Positions 45,513-55,856 are shown, counted from the stretch's first letter. The stretch: DNA of 64,000 nucleotides from Mariniflexile maritimum (GCF_009746565.1 NZ_WRPN01000003.1:310001-374000), one strand, 5' to 3'. Numbers and translations: made by a program. Notes: generated by a model not told the origin, from the letters alone.

Positions 45513-48500
45513 ATGAAGTTTATAACCTGCCTATTTATCTTTTTTTTTGGATTTTGTGCTTCGGCCCAAAACCAAAACTCTAATTATAGAACTAAAAAAG
45601 TTGCTGTAAACCCAACTATTGCGATAGATAGCGTGAGTATAAACCCCCATTATTTCTCGGTTAAAACTAAAAACAATACGCTTATCGATTCTTCATTTTA
45701 TGATATTGATTTTAGCAAAGCCCTATTAACTTTGAAAAAACCTGTTGAAACCGATTCCATCATCATCAACTACTTAAAATTTCCGGGGTTTTTAACGAAA
45801 ATCTACCAACAATTGGATGATAAATTGGTGGTTGAAAACACCGATAATCTTCAAAAACTGTATCAGCTTTCACAACCCAACGACACGAAGGCGTATATCC
45901 CATTTGATGGTTTAACAACTTCTGGAAGTATTTCCCGTGGTGTTACGGTTGGCAACAACCAAAATTCGGTTTTAAATAGCGAACTGGACCTTCAAATATC
46001 AGGAAAACTGAGTGAAAAAGTATCGTTGCGAGCCTCCATTCAAGATGCTAATATTCCGTTGCAGGAAAGCGGTTATAGTCAGCGACTGGATGAATTCGAC
46101 CAAGTTTTTATTGAATTGTACAGCGATAAATGGAACATTCGAGCGGGCGATATCGATTTACAAAACACCCGTTCCTATTTTGCCAACTTTTCAAAACGGG
46201 TGCAAGGACTCGCAATAAACACAAAATGGGGCGACGACGGTACCGAAACCAGTGTGTTTGCCGCAGGTGCTTTGGTACGCGGACAATTTACCCGAAGCCA
46301 ATTTACAGCACAAGAAGGCAACCAAGGCCCGTATAAATTGCAAGGGCAAAACGGCGAATTGTTTGTGCTTATTGTGTCGGGTAGCGAAACCGTATATGTA
46401 AACGGCGTGATGGTACAGCGTGGTGAGGACAAAGACTATATTATTGATTACAACGCGGGCGAAATTATATTTAATTCCACATTTCCCATCACTTCCGAAA
46501 TGCGCATTACCATCGATTACCAATACAGCGAGCGTAATTACTCCCGATTGGTGGCTTATGGCGGCAGTAGATTTGAAAGCAAAAAATTACATATTGGCGT
46601 TTCTGTGTATTCTGAAAATGATGCTAAAAACCAACCGCTTCAACAAAATTTATCGGAAGCCCAAGTGCAAATTCTTTCTGAAGCTGGCGATGACAGAACG
46701 CAAATGGTAGCACCTTCCGAAGTAGAGGAAACCCAAAACGACAACCGGATCCTATATAAAAAAGAGCTTGTTGGCGGTGTTGAAGCTTTTGTGTTTTCAA
46801 ACAATCCGGAGGATACCTTATACCGAGTAACCTTTTCGCAAGTGGGCGCAAACCAAGGCGATTATGTATTGAGCAGCACCAACGCCATCAATAATATTTA
46901 CGAATATGCAGGGGTTTTACAAGGAAATTATGCACCCATTGTTCAATTGATTGCACCAACAAAACTGCAAATAGCGGTGGTAAACGGAAACTATAATCCC
47001 ACCGAAAAAACAGCTATTGGTTTTGAAGTAGCGGGCAGCAAAAACGACTTAAACCTGTTTTCAAGTTTAGACGATGCCAATAATGATGGCTTTGCAGGGA
47101 AACTAAAAATATCCCAAAATATTATAAAAAAAGACAGTTTATGGAATTTGAATGTGTTTGCCGATGGCGACTTCATTCAAAAAAACTTCAAAACCATCGA
47201 ACGTTTGTACAATGCCGAGTTTAATAGAGATTGGAACTTAAACGATTCTACCACCACCCGTTTAAATACCAATTTTGGCAACCAAACCTTGCTTACATCG
47301 GGACTTTTTATGTACCATCCCAAAAAAGGAACGGCCACTTACCAATTTGAGCATTTGGGCTATTCTGAAAATTTTAACGGCAACCGCCATGTTTTAAATG
47401 CCAATGTAATGCTTGATAAATTTAGAATTGCTTCGTATTCCAGTTTTTTAAATGCACATGCAACCACCAATACTTCTAAGTTTTTAAGGTCGTACAACCG
47501 CATTGAATATAGCATGAAAAAAAGTTGGGTAGGCAGCAAATTGGCTTTTGAAGACAATGAGCAAAGAGACCTTGCAACCCAACTGTTAACGCCGTTGAGC
47601 CAGAAATTCAAATCGTACGAAGTGTTTTTTGGCGTGGGCGATAGCACGAAAATTTTCACCGAATTTGGTTATAAAAACCGTGTAAACGATAGCATCAGGA
47701 ACAACCAATTGCAAAAAGTAAACACCTCGAACACCTTTTATTTAGACACACGGCTCATTCAAAAAACCAACACCAATTTGGCCTTGTTCGCTAATTACAG
47801 GACCTTGAAAAGTGAAGATGAAACCGTGAATGATGAACAATCCCTAAATTCCAGGTTGCAATTCAACCAAAAGTTTTTGAAACAAATCATCCAATGGAAC
47901 ACGCTTTTTGAAACCAATTCGGGCACCTTGCCACAACAGGATTTCACGTATGTAGAAGTGGAACCCGGACAAGGCACTTACACCTGGATTGATTATAACG
48001 AAAACGGCATTCAAGAACTGGAAGAGTTTGAAATTGCCCAATTTCAAGACCTAGGAAAGTACATTCGTGTGTTGCTGCCCAACCGCGTCTATATAAAAAC
48101 GCACCAAAATAGGTTGAGCCAAACGCTAACCATCAACCCGTCGGCATGGGCGGTTAGTGAAAATAAAACTCAAAAATTCTGGTCGCATTTTTACAACCAA
48201 ACCAGTTATTTGGTAGATAGGAAATTAAAACGTGAAGGTGGTGGTTTTAATCTAAATCCGTTTGAAAATAATGCAGAAAACCAATTAGGACTTCAATTAA
48301 ATTTTAGAAATGTGCTGTTTTTAAATCGAGGTAAACAGCGATACACTACATCATACACCTATCTTTCAAATAAAAGCAGAAACATTTTATCTATAGGCTT
48401 TATTGAAAATAGTTTGCAAAGTCATCAGTTTAATTTTAATCATAAAATTGCCGAAAGTTGGTTAATAACACTTCAATCTGAATTTGAAACCAATGAAAGT

Positions 48501-48935
48501 TTAAGCCAAAATTTCGCAAGTAAAAATTATAATTTTGATGAAACCCGTTTCAACCCCAAACTATCCTATTTGTTTAATGACAATTCGCGGTTCGATATTT
48601 TCTACCAATACGCCAACAAAGAAAACACCATTGGTGGTCTGGAAACCTTGAAACAACAAAAATACGGTACGTCCTTTACGTTGTCATCTAACCTAAAAAA
48701 TACGATAATTGGGGAATTTAACTATTTTTCAAACAACTACAATGGCAATGCAAACACCCCTGTTTCGTACCAAATGCTGGAAGGTTTGCAACCCGGTAAA
48801 AACTTTACGTGGAGCTTACTGGCACAGAAAAAATTAACCACGTTTTTAGATTTAAACCTGAGCTATTTTGGGCGGAAAACCCAAACCAGCAAAACCATCC
48901 ACACCGGCACGGTACAGCTAAAAGCCTATTTTTAA
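45513..48935 (+). CDS. Very large predicted outer-membrane protein of unknown function
   Basis: A 1140-residue exported protein with a signal peptide (about 1-19, FITCLFIFFFGFCASAQ). An N-terminal beta-sandwich-like region (about 35-130) is followed by many amphipathic strands to the end (VQLKAYF), in keeping with a very large barrel. Segments such as SRGVTVGNNQNSVLNSELDLQ, IRAGDIDLQNTRSYFANF and VYVNGVMVQRGEDKDYIIDY recall parts of SprA, the T9SS translocon channel. SprA itself is about twice as long, so this is not SprA. I know no assigned function. The ATG at 45513 gives a proper signal peptide; a TTG 18 bases earlier is less likely. Confidence 0.75.
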   Translation: MKFITCLFIFFFGFCASAQNQNSNYRTKKVAVNPTIAIDSVSINPHYFSVKTKNNTLIDSSFYDIDFSKALLTLKKPVETDSIIINYLKFPGFLTKIYQQLDDKLVVENTDNLQKLYQLSQPNDTKAYIPFDGLTTSGSISRGVTVGNNQNSVLNSELDLQISGKLSEKVSLRASIQDANIPLQESGYSQRLDEFDQVFIELYSDKWNIRAGDIDLQNTRSYFANFSKRVQGLAINTKWGDDGTETSVFAAGALVRGQFTRSQFTAQEGNQGPYKLQGQNGELFVLIVSGSETVYVNGVMVQRGEDKDYIIDYNAGEIIFNSTFPITSEMRITIDYQYSERNYSRLVAYGGSRFESKKLHIGVSVYSENDAKNQPLQQNLSEAQVQILSEAGDDRTQMVAPSEVEETQNDNRILYKKELVGGVEAFVFSNNPEDTLYRVTFSQVGANQGDYVLSSTNAINNIYEYAGVLQGNYAPIVQLIAPTKLQIAVVNGNYNPTEKTAIGFEVAGSKNDLNLFSSLDDANNDGFAGKLKISQNIIKKDSLWNLNVFADGDFIQKNFKTIERLYNAEFNRDWNLNDSTTTRLNTNFGNQTLLTSGLFMYHPKKGTATYQFEHLGYSENFNGNRHVLNANVMLDKFRIASYSSFLNAHATTNTSKFLRSYNRIEYSMKKSWVGSKLAFEDNEQRDLATQLLTPLSQKFKSYEVFFGVGDSTKIFTEFGYKNRVNDSIRNNQLQKVNTSNTFYLDTRLIQKTNTNLALFANYRTLKSEDETVNDEQSLNSRLQFNQKFLKQIIQWNTLFETNSGTLPQQDFTYVEVEPGQGTYTWIDYNENGIQELEEFEIAQFQDLGKYIRVLLPNRVYIKTHQNRLSQTLTINPSAWAVSENKTQKFWSHFYNQTSYLVDRKLKREGGGFNLNPFENNAENQLGLQLNFRNVLFLNRGKQRYTTSYTYLSNKSRNILSIGFIENSLQSHQFNFNHKIAESWLITLQSEFETNESLSQNFASKNYNFDETRFNPKLSYLFNDNSRFDIFYQYANKENTIGGLETLKQQKYGTSFTLSSNLKNTIIGEFNYFSNNYNGNANTPVSYQMLEGLQPGKNFTWSLLAQKKLTTFLDLNLSYFGRKTQTSKTIHTGTVQLKAYF

Positions 48936-48984
48936 CAAATTATAACTGTTTAACAATCAATATTTTTTGTAATATTGCCTTGGT

Positions 48985-49377
48985 ATGAGTAAAATTATTG
49001 TTGTAATATATTCTTTTTTGATACTTTTCAACAGTTTCAACATCAATCTTGAAGACTTTTCAAGACTTGGTGCGCTATGGGAACATGCCAAATACCACAA
49101 AATAACCTATGGCGATAGTTTTCTCGATTTCCTTTCAGAACACTATGGCAGTAAAATGGTTACCCATGAGCATACCCATGATGGGCATGACCATTTACCA
49201 TTTAAGGACCATAACCACATGCTTTGCCACCTTAATGTCTCTTTTATCCTTACGCCACACTTAATATATACCGTTTACCATCAAGAATTTATAGAAAACC
49301 CAACCAACTTTTTTTATAAAGAACCATTTTCAAATTTCGAAAAACCTTCCTTTTTCCAACCGCCCAAAATAGCATAA
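48985..49377 (+). CDS. His-rich small exported protein beside metal efflux genes
   Basis: A 130-residue protein with an N-terminal hydrophobic segment (about 3-20) and a His-rich centre (THEHTHDGHDHLPFKDHNHMLCH, about 63-85) with about nine His and one Cys. The C-terminus is aromatic and Pro-rich. It lies 78 bases upstream of the CusA-TolC gene in the same direction. The position and His cluster suggest periplasmic metal binding or sensing for the efflux pump (inference). No named family is recognised. Confidence 0.7.
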   Translation: MSKIIVVIYSFLILFNSFNINLEDFSRLGALWEHAKYHKITYGDSFLDFLSEHYGSKMVTHEHTHDGHDHLPFKDHNHMLCHLNVSFILTPHLIYTVYHQEFIENPTNFFYKEPFSNFEKPSFFQPPKIA

Positions 49378-49455
49378 TTCTATTTCAATATTTTTTTAAA
49401 CCTATCTTAAACACCCATTTTCGATAGCATTTATTAATTCCTATTAAAATGAATT

Positions 49456-52400
49456 ATGTTAGAGTACATCATCAAATTCAGCTTAAAAAATAAGCTGGTT
49501 ATCCTTTTGTTTACGGCCTCCATTATTGGTTTTGGCATACTGTCGCTAACCCAAATCCCTATTGGTGCCGTACCCGATATTACCAACAACCAAGTACAGG
49601 TAATTACCACCTCAAGAAATTTATCAACGCAGGATGTGGAACAATTCATCACGTATCCTGTGGAATTGGAAATGGCAAATCTTCCGGGTGTTGAAGAAAT
49701 TCGGTCGGTTTCTAAATTCGGCCTCTCGGTGGTTACCATTGTTTTTCAGGATAAACTGGGAACCTATCTTCCCCGACAATTGATTGCTGAAAAAATAAAA
49801 TCGGCTTCCGAAAAAATCCCTGAAGGCTTTGGTTCCCCAGAAATGGGCCCCATAACTACCGGACTTGGCGAAATTTACCAATATATTTTAGATGTAAAAC
49901 CCGAATATAAACACCGTTATTCGGTTACCGAACTGCGCACCATCCAAGACTGGGTAGTAAAACGTCAACTTTCAGGAATTCCCGGTGTAGTTGAAGTGAA
50001 TACTTGGGGCGGTTATTTAAAACAGTATGAAGTTGCCATAAATCCTGAAAAACTAAAAGCCATGAACATTGATTACCTGGCGGTTTTCAATGCCTTGGAA
50101 AAAAACAACAGTATTGCAGGTGGCGGTTATATTGAAAAAACCAACAAAGCCTTTTTTATTCGTGGCGAAGGTTTGGTAACCTCGTTACAGGACATTGAAA
50201 ACATTGTTATAAAAAACGAGGGGTTGCCCATTTACATCAAAGACGTTGCCAAAGTAGGCTTTGGAAGTGCGACCCGTTTTGGTGCTATTACCGGTAATGG
50301 TGAAGGCGAAAAGGTACTGGGGCAAGTGATGATGCTGAAAGACGGCAATTCCAAAAAAGTGATTGATGCGGTTAAAGAACGTGTCGCTTCCATAGAAAGT
50401 TCATTGCCAGAGGGCGTTTACATTAACGGATTTTTAGAACGCAGCGAACTTATTGGCAAAACAACCTTTACCGTTGCCGAAAACTTGATCCTGGGGTCGC
50501 TCATCGTTATTTTTGTTGTGGTTTTGCTATTAGGAAATTTACGCTCGGGCTTGGTGGTGGCATCGGTTATTCCGTTGTGCTTGCTGTTTGCTATTTCGTT
50601 GATGAAAATTTTTGGGATTGATGCAAATTTGATGAGTCTTGGCGCGATAGATTTTGGCATTATCATCGATGGCGCGGTTATCATTGTCGAGTTTATTGCC
50701 TTTCAAATAACCTCGCAAAGTTCAAAAATAAAGGCACTTTCCCAAACCGACCAGCAACTTGCTATTGATACGATTACGCACAAAAGTGCTTCAAAAATGA
50801 TGAATTCCGCCATTTTTGGGCAACTCATCATTCTCATTGTTTTCATCCCTATTTTATCGTTAAGCGGCGTAGAGGGCAAAATGTTTAAGCCCATGGCACT
50901 AACCTTCAGTTTTGCACTTATTGGCGCCATGATTCTTTGTTTAACCTATGTCCCTGTAATTTCTTCCCTATTTTTAAAACCAAATGTTCAAAGTAATAAA
51001 AACATTTCGGTTAGGTTAATGGCATCATTAAATAAACTTTACAAGCCTACCATCCATTGGGCATTAGAGCACAAAAAAATAGTAGTTTCGTTAGCAGGTG
51101 TTCTATTGGCTTTTAGCTTTTGGCTTTTTACCACCATGGGCGGTGAATTTGTGCCGACTTTAGATGAAGGCGATTTTGTGATACAACCCGTTTTAAAAAC
51201 CGGCACCTCTTTGGGAAAAACCATTGAAATTACCACAAAAATCGAAAAAATACTTTTGGATAATTTTCCTGAAGTGGACCAAGTGGTGAGCAGAATTGGC
51301 GCAGCCGAAGTGCCCACCGACCCCATGAGCATGGAAGAAAGTGATGTGATCATCAAATTAAAACCTAAGAAAGAATGGGTTTCTGCGGAAAGTAAAGATG
51401 AACTGGCCGATAAATTCAAGGAAGCACTCGCCATTATCCCTGGGATGGAAGTTGAATTTACCCAGCCCATCGAAATGCGTTTTAATGAACTGATTACGGG
51501 TGTTAGGGCCGATGTTGCCATTAAAATTTTTGGCGACGACCTATCGGTTTTGGCGAACAAAGCCAATGAAATTAAAATGCTTATCCAACAGGTTGAAGGT
51601 GCTTCGGATATCATTATTGAAAAGGTTGAAGGTTTGCCGCAAATGAGCGTAACCTACAACCGCAGTAAAATTGCCCGTTATGGTTTAAATATTTCAGATG
51701 TTAACCAACTCATTTCCATGGGGTTTGCAGGCACCACCATAGGCACTGTTTTTGAAGGTGAAAAACGGTTCGACATTGCCATTCGCTTAGATACTGCACA
51801 CCGCAACACCATTGAGAATATTCAAAATTTATATGTGGATACCCCAAATGGTGTAAAAATCCCGTTGAGTGAATTGGCCGAAATAAAATACACCACAGGG
51901 CCAGCCAAAATTTCCAGGGATGATACCAGACGACGCATCGTGGTGGGCATAAACGTTAGGAACCGCGATTTACAATCGGTTGTCGATGATGTTAGAAGCA
52001 TCATTGAAGCCAAAGTGAAGCTTCCCGTGGGTTATACAATTACCTACGGTGGGCAATTTGAAAACCTGCAAAGTGCCAAGGCCCGTTTACTAATTGCAGT
52101 GCCCGTTGCTCTCATCCTTATATTCATCTTATTGCATTTTGCCTTTGGTTCCATAAAGGAAGCGTTCATGGTTTACTCTGCCATACCACTTTCTGCCGTT
52201 GGTGGCATTTGGCTGTTGTGGCTTCGCGATATGCCCTTTAGCATTTCCGCAGGCGTTGGTTTTATTGCGCTTTTTGGTATTGCCGTTCTAAATGGCATTG
52301 TTTTAATTGAACATTTTAAAGAACTAAAAAAAGAAGGCATGACCAACATTGAAGAACTTATAAAAAAAGGCACTGCCGAACGTTTACGCCCCGTTTTGTT

Positions 52401-53769
52401 AACCGCCGCCGCCGCCGCTTTAGGGTTTTTGCCCATGGCCATTTCAACCAATGCAGGCGCAGAAGTGCAACGCCCTTTAGCAACCGTTGTTATTGGCGGT
52501 TTGGTATCGGCAACGTTTTTAACGCTTATTGTATTACCCATTTTATATGCATGGTTTGAAGAAAAAAAAGATAAAAAAATGAACAAAAAAACCATACTAC
52601 CTATTATTATCGTATTGTCCACTTTACAAATACAGGCACAGAACAAGCCTTTTACGGTTGATGAAGCTATAAATTTAGCTATTGAAAACAATGCGCATTT
52701 AAAAGCATCTTCATTAAAAACCGATGAAGCAAAAGCATTAATTGGTAGTGCGTTTAATTTCGATAAAACGGCCGTTTACTATCAGTACGATGAAAACAAT
52801 CTAGCTGTAAACGGTTTGCCTTTAAAGATTTTTGGTGTATCGCAGGACTTCAAGTTTCCAACCGTATATTTTGCCGATAAAAAAGTGAACAAGGCCAGAT
52901 ACCAGCTTCAAAAATCGGGTTATACTATTAGGCTAGAAACTTTAAAACGCGACGTGGCACTAGCGTATTACCAGTTAAATTATGCCGAAAACAAAGCTAA
53001 AACCTATAAGTTTTTAGATAGCCTGTTCCAAAATTTTGCGATTGCCTCAGAGCGTCGATTTGAATTGGGCGAAACCAACTATCTGGAAATGATTAGTGCA
53101 AAATCAAAACAAAAACAACTTGAAACCATTTTTAAACAGGCACAACAAGATGTTATTTTGGCAAGTGAGCAACTGAAAAAACTGGTACAAGTTGATAGTA
53201 TCTCAACCAATGCCGAACCTATGAGAAAACTTGAATTACAAACCATTTCATTGGCCAATAATGCAGGACTTCAATATTTCGACAACTCAAAAGCCCTGTA
53301 CAAAGCCTTATACCAACAAGAAAAGCAAAACCTGTTGCCCGATTTAAGCGTGGAATATTTCCAAGGCACCAACAGCACTTTAAACAGCAATGTTATTGGG
53401 TATCAATTTGGTGTAAAAATCCCGTTGTTTTTTAGCGGAAATGCTTCAAAAATAAAAGCGACTAGAATTGCCGAAGAAGTTGCGGAAGCCGAAAAACAAG
53501 ATTTTAAGCTAAAATTGAATGTTGAATATCAAACGTTAATGGCGAAACTTCAACAGCATGATGAAGCCATCACCTACTACGAAACGCAAGGCAAAACGCT
53601 TTCCGAAGAAATTATAAAAACAGCCGAACGCACATTTAAAGAAGGTGAAATCGATTTTTTTCAGTACATACAAAGCATTGAAACCGCTACCGAAATTGAA
53701 TTGACTTATTTAAACAACATCAATGCCTATAACCAAACGGTTATCGCCATCAATTATCTAACATTATAA
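49456..53769 (+). CDS. CusA/CzcA heavy-metal RND pump fused to a TolC-like outer-membrane component
   Basis: A 1437-residue protein joining two parts of a tripartite efflux system. Residues 1 to about 1037 form a CzcA/CusA-type RND proton antiporter (LTQIPIGAVPDITNNQVQV at the N-terminus, the TM4 motif GAIDFGIIIDGAVIIVE, and a second TM bundle around 870-1030). From Met1042 a new signal-peptide-like segment (MNKKTILPIIIVLSTLQIQA) begins a TolC-family domain (about 1062-1437) with paired long coiled helices. The join is in frame with no stop. Such fusions are known in Bacteroidota. Metal specificity (Cu/Ag or Zn/Co/Cd) cannot be fixed. The adaptor gene follows 10 bases later. Confidence 0.93.
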   Translation: MLEYIIKFSLKNKLVILLFTASIIGFGILSLTQIPIGAVPDITNNQVQVITTSRNLSTQDVEQFITYPVELEMANLPGVEEIRSVSKFGLSVVTIVFQDKLGTYLPRQLIAEKIKSASEKIPEGFGSPEMGPITTGLGEIYQYILDVKPEYKHRYSVTELRTIQDWVVKRQLSGIPGVVEVNTWGGYLKQYEVAINPEKLKAMNIDYLAVFNALEKNNSIAGGGYIEKTNKAFFIRGEGLVTSLQDIENIVIKNEGLPIYIKDVAKVGFGSATRFGAITGNGEGEKVLGQVMMLKDGNSKKVIDAVKERVASIESSLPEGVYINGFLERSELIGKTTFTVAENLILGSLIVIFVVVLLLGNLRSGLVVASVIPLCLLFAISLMKIFGIDANLMSLGAIDFGIIIDGAVIIVEFIAFQITSQSSKIKALSQTDQQLAIDTITHKSASKMMNSAIFGQLIILIVFIPILSLSGVEGKMFKPMALTFSFALIGAMILCLTYVPVISSLFLKPNVQSNKNISVRLMASLNKLYKPTIHWALEHKKIVVSLAGVLLAFSFWLFTTMGGEFVPTLDEGDFVIQPVLKTGTSLGKTIEITTKIEKILLDNFPEVDQVVSRIGAAEVPTDPMSMEESDVIIKLKPKKEWVSAESKDELADKFKEALAIIPGMEVEFTQPIEMRFNELITGVRADVAIKIFGDDLSVLANKANEIKMLIQQVEGASDIIIEKVEGLPQMSVTYNRSKIARYGLNISDVNQLISMGFAGTTIGTVFEGEKRFDIAIRLDTAHRNTIENIQNLYVDTPNGVKIPLSELAEIKYTTGPAKISRDDTRRRIVVGINVRNRDLQSVVDDVRSIIEAKVKLPVGYTITYGGQFENLQSAKARLLIAVPVALILIFILLHFAFGSIKEAFMVYSAIPLSAVGGIWLLWLRDMPFSISAGVGFIALFGIAVLNGIVLIEHFKELKKEGMTNIEELIKKGTAERLRPVLLTAAAAALGFLPMAISTNAGAEVQRPLATVVIGGLVSATFLTLIVLPILYAWFEEKKDKKMNKKTILPIIIVLSTLQIQAQNKPFTVDEAINLAIENNAHLKASSLKTDEAKALIGSAFNFDKTAVYYQYDENNLAVNGLPLKIFGVSQDFKFPTVYFADKKVNKARYQLQKSGYTIRLETLKRDVALAYYQLNYAENKAKTYKFLDSLFQNFAIASERRFELGETNYLEMISAKSKQKQLETIFKQAQQDVILASEQLKKLVQVDSISTNAEPMRKLELQTISLANNAGLQYFDNSKALYKALYQQEKQNLLPDLSVEYFQGTNSTLNSNVIGYQFGVKIPLFFSGNASKIKATRIAEEVAEAEKQDFKLKLNVEYQTLMAKLQQHDEAITYYETQGKTLSEEIIKTAERTFKEGEIDFFQYIQSIETATEIELTYLNNINAYNQTVIAINYLTL

Positions 53770-53779
53770 ACGAAACACC

Positions 53780-54928
53780 ATGAAATATATACCTAGCTTC
53801 CTATTTTTGCTTGCCTTGGTTGCTTGCGGAAATTCAGAAAAAAACAATGAAACGACTGCTGAAACGGCACCGAACAGCAACGACATAACCATCACACAAT
53901 CGCAATTTACCAGTGAAAACATGCAGATGGGAACACTTGAAATGCACACTTTTAATGAAACCATTAAAACAAGTGGCATGATTGATGTGCCGCCGCACAA
54001 CAAAGCTTCGGTAAGTACATTTATGGGCGGTTACATAACAAAAACCCCGTTGCTTGTTGGCGACAAAGTGAAAAAGGGGCAACTTTTGGTAACTCTTGAA
54101 AATCCGGAATTTGTGGAAATCCAACAGCAATATTTAGAAATTGCCGAACAACTTAATTACTTGAAATCTGAATTCACACGCCAGAAAACCTTATTTGATG
54201 AAAAAATAAGTTCGCAAAAAAACTTTTTAAAAGCCGAAAGTACCTACAAAAGTAGTTTGGCGCAGTACCACGGTTTACGAAAAAAACTGAATATGATCCA
54301 TATAAGTCCCGCTTCGGTTGAACAAGGCCAAATAAGCTCAACCATCAATGTGTTTTCTCCTATCGATGGTTTTGTAACCAAAATCAACGTTAGCAGTGGT
54401 GCGTACGTCTCAGCTTCCGATGTCATTATGGAAATTGTTGATACCAACCATATCCATATAGAGCTATCGGTTTTTGAAAAGGATATTTTAAATGTTAAAA
54501 AAGGACAAAAAATTCAATTTAAAATTCCTGAAGCTTCCCAAAAAACCTTTGAGGCCGAAGTACACTTGGTGGGCACCACCATTGATGAAACCAATAGAAC
54601 CGTAAAAGTACACGCCCATATTTTAAATGAAGATGAAACCAATTTTGTGGTAGGCATGTATGTTGAAGCCGCTATTATTACAGAAGCTACGGCAAGTTTG
54701 GCCTTACCAAAAGATGCCATTTTAGAGACAAATGGCGATTATTTTGTACTGGTTTTAAATGAAAAGAAAAAAGATGGCTACCATTTTAAAAAAGTTAAAA
54801 TAAACTTGGGGACACAAACCGAAACGTATGCCAGTATATTGAACACAAACGATTTAATAGATAAAAATATTTTGGTACAAGGAGGTTACATGCTGCTTAA
54901 TGAAAGCGAGAGCGACCATTCCCATTAA
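53780..54928 (+). CDS. RND efflux periplasmic adaptor (CusB/HlyD family) lipoprotein
   Basis: A 382-residue membrane-fusion protein with a lipobox (LVACGNS, Cys16). A barrel-sandwich/lipoyl half-motif (MGGYITKTPLLVGDKVKKGQLLVTLENPEF), a helical hairpin (about 110-165), the returning lipoyl half (NVFSPIDGFVTKINVSSGAYV) and beta-barrel domains follow in order. It bridges the RND pump and the TolC-like domain of the fused protein. It has no CusF-like domain. The gene converges with an M28 peptidase gene, 13 bases apart. Confidence 0.95.
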   Translation: MKYIPSFLFLLALVACGNSEKNNETTAETAPNSNDITITQSQFTSENMQMGTLEMHTFNETIKTSGMIDVPPHNKASVSTFMGGYITKTPLLVGDKVKKGQLLVTLENPEFVEIQQQYLEIAEQLNYLKSEFTRQKTLFDEKISSQKNFLKAESTYKSSLAQYHGLRKKLNMIHISPASVEQGQISSTINVFSPIDGFVTKINVSSGAYVSASDVIMEIVDTNHIHIELSVFEKDILNVKKGQKIQFKIPEASQKTFEAEVHLVGTTIDETNRTVKVHAHILNEDETNFVVGMYVEAAIITEATASLALPKDAILETNGDYFVLVLNEKKKDGYHFKKVKINLGTQTETYASILNTNDLIDKNILVQGGYMLLNESESDHSH

Positions 54929-54941
54929 AAATTAAAGGCTG

Positions 54942-55856
54942 TTAAAGTTGTAAGGCATCCATTTTTTGGAAAACCGCCATGATAACTTTAACAGCTTCTT
55001 TATAGAATTCCGGTTGGATGTTCTCATAATCATCGGTGGGTTCGTGGTAATCTTTGTGGTCTTCAACCCCAAAATATAAAAACGGAATACCTTTTTTGTG
55101 AAATGATGCATGGTCTGAGGCGTGGGTCCAGTTCTCTTCCCAATTGCCTTCATCGTGCCCTGTTAAAAGCTTTATTTTGTTTGAATATTTATTACTTATT
55201 ATGAGGTCTTTCAGCCATTTGTTGTGTATCGTACCCACTACAAAAAGTTCTTTTTCATCACTCCTGCTTATCATATCCATATTCAAATTAACCTTGATTT
55301 GGTTTAGTGGCACTATGGGACGACCTAAATAATATTTCGAGCCTTCCAGCCCCAGTTCTTCAGCATCAAAAGCAGCTAGAATAACCGAGTGTTTGGGCGC
55401 ATGGTTTTTAAAGAATTCCGCAAAGGCAAATAGGGCGCTAACCCCCGACGCATCATCATCGGCACCGTTGTAAATCTGTCCGTTTTTAATGCCTTCATGG
55501 TCGTGATGGGCGGTTATAACGATGTATTTTTCGGGAAAGGATGTTCCTTTAATGAGCCCTAATACATTCGTTCCATTAAAATGCTTGCCTTCGCTTGAAA
55601 ATGCAAATGGTTGGGTATAATTAGGAACTAATGGTAAAACTTGCAGTATTTTGAAATGGTCAACAATATAATTTACAGCTTTTACCCCGCCTTTGGTTCC
55701 TGTTCTTCTGCCTTCAAAAGCATCGGATGATAGGGTTTTGATATGATGGAGCAATTCCGTTTCATTAAACCCATTATTTTTAGGAATAGCAATTTGTGCT
55801 TGGTTCTGAAAGCCCCAGAAACAGATGAGTACAACAAAATAGATGTTTTTGCGCAT
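54942..55856 (-). CDS. M28 family zinc aminopeptidase
   Basis: A 304-residue exported peptidase with a signal peptide (about 1-20, cut before AQIAIPKN). The dinuclear zinc site is complete: His in TAHHDHEG, Asp in NGADDDASGV, catalytic Glu-Glu in DAEELGLEG, Asp in NMDMISRSD and His in SDHASFHKKGIPFLYF. Family members release N-terminal amino acids from peptides in the periplasm or outside the cell. It is a single gene on the minus strand with no visible partner. Confidence 0.94.
   Translation of the reverse strand: MRKNIYFVVLICFWGFQNQAQIAIPKNNGFNETELLHHIKTLSSDAFEGRRTGTKGGVKAVNYIVDHFKILQVLPLVPNYTQPFAFSSEGKHFNGTNVLGLIKGTSFPEKYIVITAHHDHEGIKNGQIYNGADDDASGVSALFAFAEFFKNHAPKHSVILAAFDAEELGLEGSKYYLGRPIVPLNQIKVNLNMDMISRSDEKELFVVGTIHNKWLKDLIISNKYSNKIKLLTGHDEGNWEENWTHASDHASFHKKGIPFLYFGVEDHKDYHEPTDDYENIQPEFYKEAVKVIMAVFQKMDALQL

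Noticed and set aside
52560-52600. Frameshift or missing stop between CusA and TolC parts
   Set aside because: The frame runs cleanly through the junction, and similar fusions are known in Bacteroidota; kept as one gene.
51039-52691. Minus-strand ORFs of 172-191 codons within the CusA gene
   Set aside because: They are antisense to highly conserved RND coding sequence, with no family motif or start signal.
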